Source: Polymorphobacter megasporae (GTDB lineage Bacteria > Pseudomonadota > Alphaproteobacteria > Sphingomonadales > Sphingomonadaceae). Taken from it: 64,000 nt of DNA. Where the stretch lies: assembly GCF_018982885.2 (NCBI RefSeq), contig NZ_CP081848.1, forward strand, positions 3,224,001 to 3,288,000, given 5' to 3'. Shown here one piece after another: positions 52,201 to 64,000 of the stretch (positions are counted from its first letter, which is position 1; every line of letters starts with the position of its first letter). The notes under the pieces are model-generated. The model saw nothing but the letters and a program-made list of their open reading frames with translations. It was not told the origin of the DNA and searched no databases. Position numbers and translations under genes: made by a program.

Positions 52201-53184
52201 ATGCGCGCCCCCATCGATCTGATCACCGCCAAAGTTAACAGCTTCGTCGCCGAGTTTTTCCTGCTGCTGCCCAATATGGTCGCGGCGATCGTCTTCCTTG
52301 CGATCGCATGGTTCGTCTCTCGGCTCGTCAAATCGGCGATCGCTCGCGTCGCGGCGACGCGCGGGCGCAATGATCTCGGCAATTTGCTCGGTAGCTTGGC
52401 CAAGGGCGGAATTCAGATCATTGCAGTGCTGTTCGCGGCTGCGATCGTCTTCCCGAGCGTCAATCCCGGCGGGGTGTTCGCAACGCTCGGCGTCGGATCA
52501 GTGGCGATCGGCTTTGCTTTCAAGGATATCTTACAGAATTTGCTCGCCGGGCTGCTTCTACTCGTCAATCGCCCATATCGGCGCGGCGACCAGATCGTCG
52601 TCAAGGGGTTCGAAGGAACGGTCGAGCACATCGAAAGTCGTGCGACGCTGATCAAGACCTACGACGGCCGCCGCGTCATCATCCCGAACAGCGACGTCTA
52701 TACTTCGCCGGTCGTCGTCAACACGGCGTTCCCGCACCGCCGCGACGAATATCTTATCGGGATCGGCTATGGTGATGATCCCGAGGCGACGGCGGCAACC
52801 TTCGTCGCGGCGATCGCCGCAGTCGAGGGCGTGCTGGCGGACCCCGCGCCCGACGCACTGGTGTGGGAACTCGCCGAGTCGACGGTGAACATCAAAGCCC
52901 GCTGGTGGGTCAGCTCGAAGCGGACCGATGTCGTCCACGCTCGTGCCCGCGTCATTCTCGCGATCCATAAGACGGCGACAGCGCACGGCATCGACCTGCC
53001 GTTCCCGACGACGGTCGTCCTGCTCCACGACCAGAGCGAGGAAACCGACGGCGACCGGACGAAGCAGCGCGAGGGCTGGCCCGCCGGCACCAACCCGCCG
53101 AAGCCCCGGCGCCGGACACTGCCGTCCGGAGACGCCGCTACAGATCGATCAGCAGGCGCGCCGGATCCTCGATCGCGTCCTTGA
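52201..53184 (+). CDS. MscS-type mechanosensitive channel
   Basis: 327 residues. Three membrane helices; TM3 is the Gly/Ala-rich pore ([21 protein letters not shown]), then the cytoplasmic beta domain with [22 protein letters not shown] and [15 protein letters not shown], the MscS signature. It opens under membrane tension to release solutes. Start ATG at 52201 taken over a TTG at 52192. It runs against the TCA genes and its last 47 bases overlap the end of sucB on the opposite strand. Confidence 0.92.
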   Translation: MRAPIDLITAKVNSFVAEFFLLLPNMVAAIVFLAIAWFVSRLVKSAIARVAATRGRNDLGNLLGSLAKGGIQIIAVLFAAAIVFPSVNPGGVFATLGVGSVAIGFAFKDILQNLLAGLLLLVNRPYRRGDQIVVKGFEGTVEHIESRATLIKTYDGRRVIIPNSDVYTSPVVVNTAFPHRRDEYLIGIGYGDDPEATAATFVAAIAAVEGVLADPAPDALVWELAESTVNIKARWWVSSKRTDVVHARARVILAIHKTATAHGIDLPFPTTVVLLHDQSEETDGDRTKQREGWPAGTNPPKPRRRTLPSGDAATDRSAGAPDPRSRP

Positions 53185-54481
53185 CCGCGACGAGGAACGT
53201 GACCGCCTCGCGACCGTCGACGAGGCGGTGGTCGTAGCTGAGCGCGAGATACATCATCGGGCGGATGACGATCTGGCCGTCGCGGACCACGGCGCGATCC
53301 TCGATGCGGTGCATGCCGAGCACGCCCGACTGCGGGGTGTTGAGGATCGGGGTCGACATCAGCGAGCCGAAGACGCCGCCGTTGGTGATCGTGAAGGTGC
53401 CGCCCTGCATGTCGGCAATCGTCAGCTTGCCGTCGCGCGCGCGGCGGCCGAAGTCGCCGATCGCCTTTTCGATGTCGGCGAAGCTGTGCTTGTCGGCGTC
53501 CTTGAGGACCGGCACGACGAGCCCGCCCGGCGACGACACCGCGATGCCGAGGTCGGCGTAATCGCGGTAGACGATCTCATCGCCCTCGATCGCGGCGTTG
53601 ACCGACGGGATGTCGCGCAGTGCGAGGACGACCGCCTTGGCGAAGAACGACATGAAGCCGAGGCGGACGCCGTGCTTCTTCTCGAACAGATCCTTGTACT
53701 TGGTCCGCGCCGCCATCACCGCGGTCATGTCGACATCGTTGAACGTCGTCAGCATCGCCGCGGTGTTCTGCGCCTCCTTCAACCGCCGCGCGATCGTCTG
53801 GCGGATGCGGGTCATGCGGACGCGCTCCTCCTTGCGCTCGGGCGCAGCAGCGGCGGCAGCCGGAGCGGCGGCGGCGGGCTTGCCGATGACCTTCGCGGTA
53901 CCTGCCTCGATTGCCGCGAGAACGTCGCCCTTCGTCAGGCGGCCATCGAGGCCGGTACCGGTGATCGACGCCGGGTCGAGGTTATAGTCACCGAGCAGGC
54001 GGCGGACGGCGGGGGCGATCGCCTCCATCTCGTCATGCGCTGCCGCGGCTGGAGCCTGGGCCGGTTCGGCGGGGGCGGTCTTCGACGGCAGCGGCTCAGC
54101 GGTTGGAGCGGGCGCGTCGGCCTTGGTCTCGGGCTTGGGCGTTTCGGCCTTGCTCGGCTCGGCCTTTGCTGACGCGGTCGCGGCAGGCTTGACGCTCTCG
54201 ACGACCGCCGGGGTCGGTGCCGCCATTTGCGCCGCAGCTCCTGCCCCGCTCTCGATCCGCGCGATCAGCGCGCCGACGTTGACGGTGTCGCCGACCTTGA
54301 ACAACTGCTCGCCCATCGTGCCCGCGACCGGCGACGGCACTTCGACCGCGACCTTGTCGGTCTCGAGACTGACGATCGGCTCGTCGACCGCGACCGCGTC
54401 GCCGGGGGCCTTGAGCCACTCGCCGACGGTCGCCTCGGTGATCGATTCACCCAGCGCGGGGATGGTGACGTCGGTTGCCAT
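53138..54481 (-). CDS. sucB: Dihydrolipoyl succinyltransferase (E2 of 2-oxoglutarate dehydrogenase)
   Basis: 447 residues. One lipoyl domain (1-75) with the lipoylated K43 in [11 protein letters not shown]; an Ala/Pro/Lys-rich flexible linker (about 78-165); a peripheral-subunit-binding domain ([20 protein letters not shown], about 175-210); and the acyltransferase core with catalytic His in [14 protein letters not shown] near the C-terminus. It carries succinyl groups from E1 to CoA. Fifty bases downstream of sucA. Confidence 0.96.
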   Translation of the reverse strand: MATDVTIPALGESITEATVGEWLKAPGDAVAVDEPIVSLETDKVAVEVPSPVAGTMGEQLFKVGDTVNVGALIARIESGAGAAAQMAAPTPAVVESVKPAATASAKAEPSKAETPKPETKADAPAPTAEPLPSKTAPAEPAQAPAAAAHDEMEAIAPAVRRLLGDYNLDPASITGTGLDGRLTKGDVLAAIEAGTAKVIGKPAAAAPAAAAAAPERKEERVRMTRIRQTIARRLKEAQNTAAMLTTFNDVDMTAVMAARTKYKDLFEKKHGVRLGFMSFFAKAVVLALRDIPSVNAAIEGDEIVYRDYADLGIAVSSPGGLVVPVLKDADKHSFADIEKAIGDFGRRARDGKLTIADMQGGTFTITNGGVFGSLMSTPILNTPQSGVLGMHRIEDRAVVRDGQIVIRPMMYLALSYDHRLVDGREAVTFLVAVKDAIEDPARLLIDL

Positions 54482-54531
54482 GATCTAGTTCCAAACAATG
54501 CCGTCGAATGAGAATATGGTGCCGCGCGGCG

Positions 54532-57384
54532 TCACTCGGCCGCCTGGACCGACTTCAGGCCGCCGCGAATCGCGGCGGTGATTTCGCCGCGCGTCGCGCC
54601 GAGCGCCTCGGCGATCAGCTTCGCCTGCTCGGCATTATGCCGCTTGAGCAACCCGGTCGCGGTCGCCGCCGCTGCAGCACGGCCCGCATAGGCCGGGCGC
54701 TTTTCGAGCGCATCCTCGATCAGCGGCGCGACGAAGCTCCACGCCCCGGCATTGCGCGGCTCTTCCTGCGCCCAGACGACCTCTTCGAGGCCGGTAAAGC
54801 GCGCGGCATAGTCGGCGATAACGTCTGCCGGGAACGGATAGAGCTGTTCGACACGCAGGATGTAGATGTCGTCGCGGGCGTTCTTCTCGCGCGCTTCGAG
54901 CAGGTCGTAATAGACCTTGCCCGAACACAATACGAGCCGCCGGACCTGCGCGTCGGGGACCGGGTTGATGTCGTCGAGGCAGCGGTGAAAGCTCGATCCC
55001 GCCGCCATGTCGGCGAGGCTCGACACCGCGCGCTTCGCTCGTAGCAACGACTTCGGCGTCATCACGATCAACGGCTTGCGGAAATCGCGCATCATCTGGC
55101 GCCGCAGCAGGTGGAAATAATTCGCCGGCGTCGTGCAGTTCGCCACCTGCATATTGTCCTCGGCGCAGAGCTGGAGGAAGCGTTCGAGCCGCGCCGAACT
55201 ATGCTCGGGCCCCTGCCCTTCGAAGCCGTGCGGCAGGAGCATGACAAGCCCCGTCGCGCGCAGCCACTTCGCCTCGCCCGCCGCGATGAACTGGTCGATC
55301 ATCACCTGCGCGCCGTTGACGAAGTCGCCGAACTGGCCTTCCCACAGCACGAGCGTCTTTGGATCGGCGAGCGAATAGCCGTATTCGAAACCGAGGACGC
55401 CGAACTCGCTCAGCGGCGAGTCGAGCACCTCGAACTTCGCGTCGATCGACTTTAACGGCGTGTATTTGCTGCCGTCGACCTGGTCGACCCAGACCGAGTG
55501 GCGCTGCGAGAAGGTGCCGCGCCCCGAATCCTGTCCCGACAGGCGGACGCCATAGCCGTCCTGCAACAGCGTGCCGAACGCCAGCGCCTCGGCGGTCGCC
55601 CAGTCGATCCCCTCGCCGGTGGTGATCGTCGAAGCCTTGGCGTCGAGAATGCGGGCGAGCGTCTTGTGGACGGTGAACGCCGGGGGGACCGTAACCAGCG
55701 CGGTGCCGACGGTGCGGAGGTCGTCGGTGGCAACGCCGGTTTCGGCGGCGCGGCGTCCGGTGACTTCTTCCTTCGGCTTGCCGAGGCCCGACCAGCGGCC
55801 CTCGAACCATTCAGCCTTGTTCGCCTTGTACCCGGTCGCGGCGGCGAAATCGCCTTCGAGGCGGTTGGTGAACTGCGCGATGTTGTCGGCGACCCATGCC
55901 TCGTCGACGACATTCTCGGCGATCAGGCGCTTGGCGTACAGCTCGCTGACCGGCGGATGGTGGCCGATCGCAGCGTACATCAGCGGCTGGGTGAAGCTCG
56001 GTTCGTCGGATTCGTTGTGGCCGAAGCGGCGGTAGCACCACATGTCGATGACGACGTCGCGCTTGAACTGCTGGCGGAATTCGGTTGCGACCTTGGTGGC
56101 AAAAGTCACGGCCTCGGGGTCGTCGCCGTTGACGTGGAAGATCGGCGCCTGGACGATCTTGGCGACGTCGCTCGGGTACGGCGACGAGCGCGCGAACTGC
56201 GGGCTGGTGGTGAAGCCGATCTGGTTGTTAACGACGTAGTGGATGCACCCGCCGGTGTTGTAGCCGGTGAGGCCTGAGAAACCGAAGCACTCGGCGACGA
56301 TCCCCTGCCCCGCGAACGCGGCGTCGCCGTGCATCAGGACGGGGAGGACTTCGCCATGGTCGTCGTCGCCGCGGACGGTCTGGATCGCGCGGACCTTGCC
56401 GAGGACGACGGGATCGACGGCTTCGAGGTGCGACGGGTTCGGTGTCAGCGACAGGTGGACCTTGTTGCCGTCGAACTCGCGGTCGGTCGAAGTGCCGAGG
56501 TGATACTTGACGTCGCCCGACCCACCGACGTCGTCGGGGTTCGCCGAGCCGCCGCCGAATTCATGGAAGATGACGCGGAACGGCTTCTGCATGACGTTGC
56601 CGAGCATGTTGAGCCGCCCGCGATGCGGCATGCCGAAGATGATTTCCTTGATGCCGTTCTGGCCGCCGATCTTGATGATCGACTCCATCGCCGGGATCAT
56701 CGATTCACCGCCGTCGAGACCGAAGCGCTTGGTCCCGACGTATTTCTTGCCGAGGAAACGCTCGAACTGCTCGGCTTCGATCAGCTTGTTGAGGATCGCC
56801 TTCTTGCCCAGCTCGCTGAACTGGATTTCCTTATCGCGCCCTTCGATGCGCTCCTGAATGAAGCGGCGCTCCTCGACGTCGTTGATGTGCATGTATTCGA
56901 CGCCGACATTGCCGCAATAGTTCGCGCGCAGGATCGAGACGAGTTCGCGGACAGTGCCGCGTTCCATGCCCAAGGCACCGCCAAGGAAGATTTCGCGGTC
57001 GAGGTCGGCCTCCTTGAAGCCATGATATTCGGGCGTCAGGTCGGCAGGCAGTTCGCGCTTGGTCAGGCCGAGCGGATCGAGGTTCGACGCGAGATGGCCG
57101 CGGACGCGATAGGTGCGGATCAGCATCATCGCGCTGATCGAGTCCTGCGCGGCCTGCTCGATCGCGGCGGCGTCGTGAGCCGGTGCATGTGCGGCCGGTG
57201 CGCTGGCCGGCGCTGCCGTTGCCGGCTTGCCGGGTGCGGGCTTCGCGGCCTTCGGCGGCAGGTCGATCCCCGATGCATCGAGCGCCAGCGTCAGCACATC
57301 GGTCGGCTGCGGCGGCCAATCGGCGCGCGCCCACGACGGCCCGGCCATGTCGCTGGCCGCGGGAATTCCGCCCTCATAGTCCAT
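54532..57384 (-). CDS. sucA: 2-oxoglutarate dehydrogenase E1 component
   Basis: 950 residues, thiamine-diphosphate enzyme decarboxylating 2-oxoglutarate. Conserved points: IGMPHRGRLNMLGNV-like FGMPHRGRLNML, the thiamine-binding GDAAFAGQGIVAE and NNQIGFTT, and later SQDSGRGTFSQRH and GFEGQGPEHSSARLER. The N-terminus (MDYEGGIPAASDMAGPSWAR) is the short sphingomonad style rather than the longer NADYIExLY form. ATG behind CCGAGGAC. Cotranscribed from sucCD upstream with an 80-base gap holding a hairpin. Confidence 0.96.
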   Translation of the reverse strand: MDYEGGIPAASDMAGPSWARADWPPQPTDVLTLALDASGIDLPPKAAKPAPGKPATAAPASAPAAHAPAHDAAAIEQAAQDSISAMMLIRTYRVRGHLASNLDPLGLTKRELPADLTPEYHGFKEADLDREIFLGGALGMERGTVRELVSILRANYCGNVGVEYMHINDVEERRFIQERIEGRDKEIQFSELGKKAILNKLIEAEQFERFLGKKYVGTKRFGLDGGESMIPAMESIIKIGGQNGIKEIIFGMPHRGRLNMLGNVMQKPFRVIFHEFGGGSANPDDVGGSGDVKYHLGTSTDREFDGNKVHLSLTPNPSHLEAVDPVVLGKVRAIQTVRGDDDHGEVLPVLMHGDAAFAGQGIVAECFGFSGLTGYNTGGCIHYVVNNQIGFTTSPQFARSSPYPSDVAKIVQAPIFHVNGDDPEAVTFATKVATEFRQQFKRDVVIDMWCYRRFGHNESDEPSFTQPLMYAAIGHHPPVSELYAKRLIAENVVDEAWVADNIAQFTNRLEGDFAAATGYKANKAEWFEGRWSGLGKPKEEVTGRRAAETGVATDDLRTVGTALVTVPPAFTVHKTLARILDAKASTITTGEGIDWATAEALAFGTLLQDGYGVRLSGQDSGRGTFSQRHSVWVDQVDGSKYTPLKSIDAKFEVLDSPLSEFGVLGFEYGYSLADPKTLVLWEGQFGDFVNGAQVMIDQFIAAGEAKWLRATGLVMLLPHGFEGQGPEHSSARLERFLQLCAEDNMQVANCTTPANYFHLLRRQMMRDFRKPLIVMTPKSLLRAKRAVSSLADMAAGSSFHRCLDDINPVPDAQVRRLVLCSGKVYYDLLEAREKNARDDIYILRVEQLYPFPADVIADYAARFTGLEEVVWAQEEPRNAGAWSFVAPLIEDALEKRPAYAGRAAAAATATGLLKRHNAEQAKLIAEALGATRGEITAAIRGGLKSVQAAE

Positions 57385-57426
57385 TGGTCACGTCCTCGGA
57401 TTGTCGCCCGCGCGAGGGGTCATAAC

Positions 57427-57453
57427 GGCGGGGTCACCGTATGTCACCCCGCC
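57427..57453 (-). promoter_or_regulatory. Hairpin in the sucD-sucA gap
   Basis: GGCGGGGT/ACCCCGCC, an 8-bp stem with an 11-base loop, 42 bases before the sucA start on the transcribed strand. No T-run follows. It may be an mRNA processing or attenuating structure. Confidence 0.35.
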
Positions 57454-57464
57454 ATGACGGAGCT

Positions 57465-58340
57465 TCAACCCCGCAGCAGCTCGATCAGCGTCGTGCCCAG
57501 CGCCGAGGGTGAATCGGCGACGCGGATCCCGGCGGCGCGCATCGCCTCGATCTTGTCCTCGGCCTTGCCCTTGCCGCCGGCGACGATCGCCCCGGCGTGG
57601 CCCATGCGGCGGCCCGGGGGAGCGGTGCGACCGGCGATGAAGCCGACCATCGGCTTCTTGACCTTGTTCAGGCGGATAAACTCGGCGGCGTCTTCTTCCG
57701 CAGCTCCTCCGATTTCGCCGATCATGATGATCGACGTCGTCGCGGGGTCGGCGAGGTAGAGTTCGAGGACGTCGATGAAGTCGGTGCCGTTGACCGGATC
57801 GCCGCCGATGCCGACCGCCGACGTCTGGCCGAGCCCGACCGCGGTGGTCTGGTGGACCGCCTCATAGGTCAGCGTTCCCGAGCGCGAGACGACGCCGACC
57901 GAGCCCTTCATAAAGATATTGCCGGGCATGATGCCGATCTTGCACTCGCCCGGGGTCATCACGCCGGGGCAGTTCGGCCCGATCAGCCGCGACTTCGACC
58001 CCGACAGCGCGCGCTTGACCTTGACCATGTCGAGCACCGGGATGCCCTCGGTGATGCAGACGATCAGCCCGATCTCGGCGTCGATCGCCTCGAGGATCGC
58101 GTCGGCGGCGAACGGCGGCGGGACGTAGATCACGCTGGCGTCGGCGTCGGTGCGCTCCTTCGCCTCGAGCACGGTGTCGAATACCGGCAGGTTGAGGTGG
58201 GTCGAGCCGCCCTTACCGGGAGCGACGCCGCCGACCATCTTGGTGCCGTACGCGATCGCCGCCTCGGAGTGGAACGTCCCCTGCTTGCCGGTGAAGCCCT
58301 GGCAGATGACGCGGGTGGCGGCGTTGACGAGAATGCTCAT
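57465..58340 (-). CDS. sucD: Succinyl-CoA synthetase alpha subunit
   Basis: 291 residues. CoA-binding Rossmann part at the start ([20 protein letters not shown]), [19 protein letters not shown] and the phospho-histidine region [15 protein letters not shown] (about 240-255). Makes ATP/GTP from succinyl-CoA with SucC. Its start is four bases behind the sucC stop, so the two are translated together. Confidence 0.97.
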   Translation of the reverse strand: MSILVNAATRVICQGFTGKQGTFHSEAAIAYGTKMVGGVAPGKGGSTHLNLPVFDTVLEAKERTDADASVIYVPPPFAADAILEAIDAEIGLIVCITEGIPVLDMVKVKRALSGSKSRLIGPNCPGVMTPGECKIGIMPGNIFMKGSVGVVSRSGTLTYEAVHQTTAVGLGQTSAVGIGGDPVNGTDFIDVLELYLADPATTSIIMIGEIGGAAEEDAAEFIRLNKVKKPMVGFIAGRTAPPGRRMGHAGAIVAGGKGKAEDKIEAMRAAGIRVADSPSALGTTLIELLRG

Positions 58341-58344
58341 GGGA

Positions 58345-59544
58345 TTAGGCCGCCTTCTTCACTTCGGCGACGATCTTCGCCGCTGCGTCGCCGAGATTGT
58401 CGCCGCTGATGATCGGCAGGCCGCTCTCCGCGAGGATTTTCTTGCCCAGCTCGACGTTGGTGCCTTCGAGGCGAACGACCAGCGGCACGCTCAAATTCAC
58501 TTCCTTCGCCGCGGCGATGATGCCCTCGGCGATGATATCGCAGCGCATGATTCCGCCGAAGATGTTGACGAGGATGCCCTTCACGTTCGGATCGCTGAGG
58601 ATGATCTTGAACGCCGCCGTCACTTTCTCGGTCGTCGCGCCACCGCCGACGTCGAGGAAGTTCGCCGGCTCGGCACCGTTGAGCTTGATGATGTCCATGG
58701 TCGCCATCGCGAGGCCGGCGCCGTTGACCATGCAGCCGATCGTGCCGTCGAGCTTGATGTAGCTGAGGTCGTACTTCGACGCCTCGACCTCGGCGGGGTC
58801 CTCCTCGGTGAAGTCGCGGAGTTCGGCGACGTCGGGGTGGCGGAACATCGCGTTGTCGTCGAAGCCGACCTTGGCATCGAGGACGAGCAATTTCCCGTCG
58901 TCGGTGACTGCGAGCGGGTTGATCTCGACCTGCGCCGCGTCGGTCGACACGAACATGTCGTACAGCTGCGCGACGACCTTCTGGCACTGCTTGCCGAGGT
59001 CGCCGGTCAGGCCGAGCGCGAAGGCGACGCTGCGCCCGTGGTGCGGCTGGATGCCGGCGGCGGGGTCGACCATGAAGGTGTGGATGCGCTCGGGCGTGTG
59101 CTCGGCGACGTGTTCGATGTCCATGCCGCCCTCGGTCGAGGCGACCAGCGCGATCTCGCTCGACTGGCGGTCGACGAGCAGCGCGAGATACAATTCGCGG
59201 GCGATGTCGACGCCGTCGGTGACATACAGGCGGTTGACCTGCTTGCCGTGCTCGCCGGTCTGGATCGTGACGAGCGTGTTTTCGAACATGTCGTTCGCCG
59301 CGGCGCGGACCTCGTCGAGCGTCTTCGCCAGCCGGACGCCGCCCTTGGCATCGGGACCGAGTTCCTTGAACTTGCCCTTGCCGCGCCCGCCAGCGTGGAT
59401 CTGCGCCTTGACGACGTACAGCGGCCCGGGGAGCTTGCCGGCGGCCGCGACCGCTTCGTCGACCGACATCGCGGCATAGCCCGCCGGAATGGCGACGCCG
59501 AATTTGGCGAGGAGTTCCTTCGCCTGATATTCGTGGATGTTCAT
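58345..59544 (-). CDS. sucC: Succinyl-CoA synthetase beta subunit
   Basis: 399 residues. ATP-grasp domain at 1-240 ([39 protein letters not shown]) and the C-terminal CoA-ligase domain with [16 protein letters not shown]. Forms the ATP-binding half of the enzyme and contacts the phospho-His of SucD. First of sucC-sucD-sucA-sucB. A cyclic di-GMP protein gene lies between it and mdh, which normally precedes it directly in alphaproteobacteria. Confidence 0.97.
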   Translation of the reverse strand: MNIHEYQAKELLAKFGVAIPAGYAAMSVDEAVAAAGKLPGPLYVVKAQIHAGGRGKGKFKELGPDAKGGVRLAKTLDEVRAAANDMFENTLVTIQTGEHGKQVNRLYVTDGVDIARELYLALLVDRQSSEIALVASTEGGMDIEHVAEHTPERIHTFMVDPAAGIQPHHGRSVAFALGLTGDLGKQCQKVVAQLYDMFVSTDAAQVEINPLAVTDDGKLLVLDAKVGFDDNAMFRHPDVAELRDFTEEDPAEVEASKYDLSYIKLDGTIGCMVNGAGLAMATMDIIKLNGAEPANFLDVGGGATTEKVTAAFKIILSDPNVKGILVNIFGGIMRCDIIAEGIIAAAKEVNLSVPLVVRLEGTNVELGKKILAESGLPIISGDNLGDAAAKIVAEVKKAA

Positions 59545-59618
59545 TGGCGCGGTGTTCCCCGGCAGATGCTAGACGCACCGCTCTATGGAATGCCCGTCGG
59601 CCGACCGCAAGGCGGAGC

Positions 59619-61442
59619 TTAACTACGCGCCGCGTCGACGGCGGTGTCCGCCTCCAGCATCCGGGTCAAGGCGTCCGCGGTTACCGGGCGGCTGAAGTGG
59701 TTGCCCTGGACGACGCGGCAGCCGAGGCCGCGCAGTATTCCCGCCTGTCCGGCAGTCTCGACCCCTTCGGCGACGATCTTCATCCCCAGGTTGCGCGCGA
59801 GCCCGATCACCGCCGCAACGATCGTCGCGTCGTCGTCATTGTCCTCGACGTTCGAGACGAAGCTGCGGTCGATCTTGATGATATCGACCGGAAACCGCTT
59901 GAGATGCGACAGCGAGGCGAAACCGGTGCCGAAGTCGTCGAGCGCGATCGCGATTCCCGCAGCGTTGAGCGCGTTCAACGTCTCCTCGACCCGCTCCGAC
60001 CCGCGCCCGAGGAAGACGCTCTCGGTGACCTCGACCTGGAGATACGCCGGCGGCACGCCCGCCTCCGCAAGGGTGTTGAGCATGGCGTCGGCATAATCGA
60101 CGCGGCGCAGCTCGGCTGCCGACGCGTTGATCGAGACATGGCCGACGTCGATGCCCTGGTCGATCCAGCCGCGGATGTCCTTGACGACCCGCCGGAGAAT
60201 GCAGACGCCGATCCCGACGCCGAGGTCGAAATCGTCGAACGCCTCCTCGATCTCGGCGGGAAGGCGGATCTTGCCGGTGCTGTCGCGCAGCCGGGCAAGC
60301 GCCTCGCAGCCGATGATGGCTCCAGTCTCAAGGTCGAACTGTGCCTGATAATACGGAAAAATGTCGCCGCTGCGGATCGCGGCGCGGACGACGTTGAAGA
60401 TCTCGACCCGCCGTTCGACATCATCGCCGAGCGCGCGCCGGTACATCCAGACAACGCTCCGTCCCGCCGCCTTCGCCCGGTACATCGCGATATCGGCGTG
60501 TTTGAGCAGGGTCTTGCTGTCCCGGCCCGCCCGCGGCGAGCACGCGACGCCGATGCTCGCGGACACGTCGAGCTGGCGCCCCTCGAACACATAAGGTTCG
60601 CGCAGCTTTTCGATGAGCTGGGCCAATCGCCGCTCGACGAGGAAGTCGCTGCCGCAGTTGGGCAGGATCAGGACAAATTCGTCGCCGCCAAGCCGCGCTG
60701 CCATCTCGTCGGGCATAAGAAAATCGTCGAGCCGCGCCGCGACGACCTTGAGGAGGGCATCGCCGGCGTCGTGGCCGTAAGCATCGTTGACCTGCTTGAA
60801 ATGGTCGAGGTCGAGCAGTGCGAGGGCAACCCGGGCCGGCGGATCGCGCCCGATCTGCCTGGCCAGCAGCGCGTCGAGCTGCTTGTGAAAGTACACCCGG
60901 TTGCCGAGCCCGGTCAGCGCGTCGTGATGCGCCGACCACTGGAGCTGTGCCACACAGCGCCGCAGCTCGAGCTCGACGACGACCTGCGCCGCGAGGGCTT
61001 CGAGCATCTGCGCCTGAATTGGCGACAGTCCTTCGTCGCGCTTTTCCGTATGAAGGACACACAACGCACCAATACAATGTCCATCGGGTGTCGTCAGCGG
61101 TGCCCCCGCGTAGAAGCGTAACGACATCTCGCCAGCCACGAATGGGCTGTCGAAGAACAACGGGTCGACCGAAGCGTCCGGAACAACAAGAAGCTCGCCG
61201 CGATCCACGGTATGCGTGCAAAATGAAACTGCGCGCGGGGTTTCCGAAACCGTAACGCCAATATTCGATTTGAACCATTGGCGATCGTCGTCGACGAGGC
61301 TCACCAACGCCATCGGGGTCGAACAGATCTCGGCAGCAGCGCGACTGATCCGGTCGAACGATGCCTCAGCCGGTGTATCGAGGACATCGTACTTGTACAG
61401 TGCAGCGAGCCGCGCCTTTTCCTGCAACCTAGTAAGCGGCAC
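59619..61442 (-). CDS. GAF-GGDEF-EAL cyclic di-GMP protein
   Basis: 607 residues from a GTG at 61442 that has GGAGGAATT directly before it; the frame extends further but without a site. A GAF domain (about 20-160, [19 protein letters not shown] and [13 protein letters not shown]) is soluble. GGDEF intact at 252-256 (RLGGDEF). EAL intact at 380-382 with [30 protein letters not shown] and VQGNHFSRP. Both synthesis and hydrolysis of cyclic di-GMP are possible. No membrane helix. Placed inside the mdh-suc gene block. Confidence 0.9.
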   Translation of the reverse strand: MPLTRLQEKARLAALYKYDVLDTPAEASFDRISRAAAEICSTPMALVSLVDDDRQWFKSNIGVTVSETPRAVSFCTHTVDRGELLVVPDASVDPLFFDSPFVAGEMSLRFYAGAPLTTPDGHCIGALCVLHTEKRDEGLSPIQAQMLEALAAQVVVELELRRCVAQLQWSAHHDALTGLGNRVYFHKQLDALLARQIGRDPPARVALALLDLDHFKQVNDAYGHDAGDALLKVVAARLDDFLMPDEMAARLGGDEFVLILPNCGSDFLVERRLAQLIEKLREPYVFEGRQLDVSASIGVACSPRAGRDSKTLLKHADIAMYRAKAAGRSVVWMYRRALGDDVERRVEIFNVVRAAIRSGDIFPYYQAQFDLETGAIIGCEALARLRDSTGKIRLPAEIEEAFDDFDLGVGIGVCILRRVVKDIRGWIDQGIDVGHVSINASAAELRRVDYADAMLNTLAEAGVPPAYLQVEVTESVFLGRGSERVEETLNALNAAGIAIALDDFGTGFASLSHLKRFPVDIIKIDRSFVSNVEDNDDDATIVAAVIGLARNLGMKIVAEGVETAGQAGILRGLGCRVVQGNHFSRPVTADALTRMLEADTAVDAARS

Positions 61443-61678
61443 AATTCCTCCGAACGTACGCGGTACGTAAAGCAACCTGTGAACTTGCAATCATCTCCCG
61501 GCCGAACGGCTGTTGGGGGTGGTCACGCAAATCCTTGAACCTAGCTATCGTACCATTCAAGACACTGGATATACGATACTGTACAAAACTCAATGGTGGA
61601 GGGATGCTTGTCACGGGCATTCAGCGTTGATTCCGCTGAACATTCACGCTGTTTATATTTTATCTACCACGAACGGAC

Positions 61679-61710
61679 AAAAAAAAGGCGGCGTGCCGAG
61701 GCACGCCGCC
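61679..61710 (-). terminator. Rho-independent terminator of mdh
   Basis: On the minus strand: GGCGGCGTGCC, loop TC, GGCACGCCGCC, then a run of eight Ts. It begins 27 bases after the mdh stop. It would separate mdh from the GGDEF-EAL gene and from sucC further on. Confidence 0.93.
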
Positions 61711-61736
61711 ATGACTATCGAAATGTGGTGTTTAGA

Positions 61737-63183
<1,447 letters not shown>

Positions 63184-63214
63184 TCTGTCCTCCCCTGCTG
63201 CGTTCCGGTCGTCG

Positions 63215-64000
63215 TCAGGCTTCGGTCCCATGGCCCAGTGCAAGGTAATCAGCCGACTGCATTTCCTGCAAGCGCGACACCGTCCGCTCGAATTCGAACG
63301 CACCGTCGCCTGCCGGGTACAGTTCCCGCGGGGCCGCATCAGCGGCGATCAGCAGCTTGACGCGGTGTTCATACAACTCGTCGATCAGCGTGACGAAGCG
63401 TGCCGCCTCGTTGCGGTTTGCCGGTCCCATCACCGGCACGCCGACGAGGATCACCGTGTGGAACCGCCGCGCGACCGCGAGATGATCTGCCGCGCCGAGC
63501 GCCGCGCGGCACAGGCGGGTGAACGAGAATACCGCGACGCCCTTGATCGCCTTGGGCACGAACAATGTCCGCCCGCCGGGCACCGCGATCGTTTCCGATG
63601 GAACGCGGATCCGGTCCTCGACGGGGAAGTCGGTCAGGCGAAAGAAGGCGGCGCTGAGCGCGGCGGTCGCCTCGGGGCCGTTCGGGACGTAATAGGTCGG
63701 CGCGCCGCCGAGCCGGTCGAGGCGGTAATCGACCGGGCCGTTCAACGGCACGATGTCGAGCCGCTCCTCGAGCAGCGCGATGAACGGCAGGAAAAGCTGG
63801 CGGTTGAGGCCGTCCTTGTACAGGTCCGACGGTGGCCGGTTCGACGTCGCGACGATCGTCGTCCCCGCCTCGAACAATGCCGTGAACAGCCGCGACAGGA
63901 TCGCCGCGTCGGCGACGTCGCGGACCTGCATCTCGTCGAAGCACAGCAACCGCGCACTCGCCGCGACCGCCGCAGCGACGACCGGGATCGGGTCGTCGCC
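63215..64000 (-). CDS. zapE: Cell-division ATPase ZapE/AFG1, partial
   Basis: Cut by the window end: 261 C-terminal residues are present and the Walker A is missing. It has Walker B LLCFDEMQVRDVADA and, after it, the sensor and arginine-finger region TTIVATSNRPPSDLYKDGLN. The AFG1/ZapE family has an AAA+ fold and helps destabilise FtsZ rings in E. coli. The zapE-mdh-suc order is common in alphaproteobacteria. The open frame runs out of the window, so the true start is not visible. Confidence 0.9.
   Translation of the reverse strand, partial: GDDPIPVVAAAVAASARLLCFDEMQVRDVADAAILSRLFTALFEAGTTIVATSNRPPSDLYKDGLNRQLFLPFIALLEERLDIVPLNGPVDYRLDRLGGAPTYYVPNGPEATAALSAAFFRLTDFPVEDRIRVPSETIAVPGGRTLFVPKAIKGVAVFSFTRLCRAALGAADHLAVARRFHTVILVGVPVMGPANRNEAARFVTLIDELYEHRVKLLIAADAAPRELYPAGDGAFEFERTVSRLQEMQSADYLALGHGTEA

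Noticed and set aside
61540-61660. Promoter/operator for the GAF-GGDEF-EAL gene from inverted repeats TATCGTA/TACGATA and TTCAGCG/CGCTGAA
   Set aside because: The repeats are real but no acceptable -35/-10 pair on the minus strand could be placed, so no promoter is claimed.

Overview
The window is GC-rich chromosomal DNA from an alphaproteobacterium, most likely of the order Sphingomonadales. The supporting signs are a CtrA master regulator, an F0 ATP synthase block with paired b/b' subunits, an mdh-sucCD-sucAB-lpd TCA block, two secreted proteins with the PEPxxWA-type C-terminal sorting signal that is common in sphingomonads, and flagellar fliD/fliS beside a sigma-54 activator. It looks like core chromosome. 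No rRNA, tRNA, CRISPR array, transposase, integrase or prophage was recognised. Genus cannot be decided from this sequence.

Layout. 0.2-4 kb: ctrA, then on the minus strand rpiB-glyA-nrdR-trmJ (folate/one-carbon, dNTP control, RNA methylation). 4-6 kb: a LuxR-type receptor without a synthase gene, followed by a PEP-CTERM LamG protein. 6.4-8.9 kb: atpI-B-E-F'-F (minus). 9-17.9 kb: a chromosome-maintenance block (smc, two DsbA-like oxidoreductases, dciA-like DUF721, mutY, nudC), interrupted by an oppositely oriented TDT-family transporter. 17.9-22 kb: a membrane PAS-GGDEF-EAL protein, then a small lower-GC islet of unrecognised genes, one of them frameshifted. 22-25.5 kb: pheA, a membrane-anchored cytochrome c, a LOG-family protein and a secreted hypothetical. 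25.6-31.6 kb: serC-serA-hisZ-FMN reductase-purA, tightly packed. 31.6-36 kb: TM2 protein, aroC, fabI, a YihY/BrkB membrane protein and a CbpA-like J protein (minus). 36-40 kb: a second PEP-CTERM protein behind a near-perfect sigma-54 promoter, a glycine-zipper protein, pdxH, a CDF metal transporter and a PhzF protein. 40-43 kb: cytochrome P450 plus alpha/beta hydrolase behind a pair of ~40-bp direct repeats. 43-47 kb: a receiver-like/winged-helix regulator, a sigma-54 activator, fliS and fliD. 47-52 kb: triheme cytochrome c, TRIC-like channel, cation:proton antiporter, lpdA. 52-64 kb: MscS channel, sucB, sucA, sucD, sucC, a GAF-GGDEF-EAL protein, mdh, a lipocalin-like protein and a partial zapE/AFG1 ATPase cut by the window end.

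Repeats are the most distinctive feature. A palindromic element of about 77 bp (arms resembling TGTCATCCCCGCGAA) occurs five times, and one copy lies in frame inside mutY. A relative follows the cytochrome c gene. A different large palindrome supplies the Shine-Dalgarno of hisZ. A separate ~135-bp repeat with conserved ends occurs twice, 27 kb apart, in opposite orientation. A tandem 8-bp duplication throws the signal peptide of the second DsbA-like protein out of frame.
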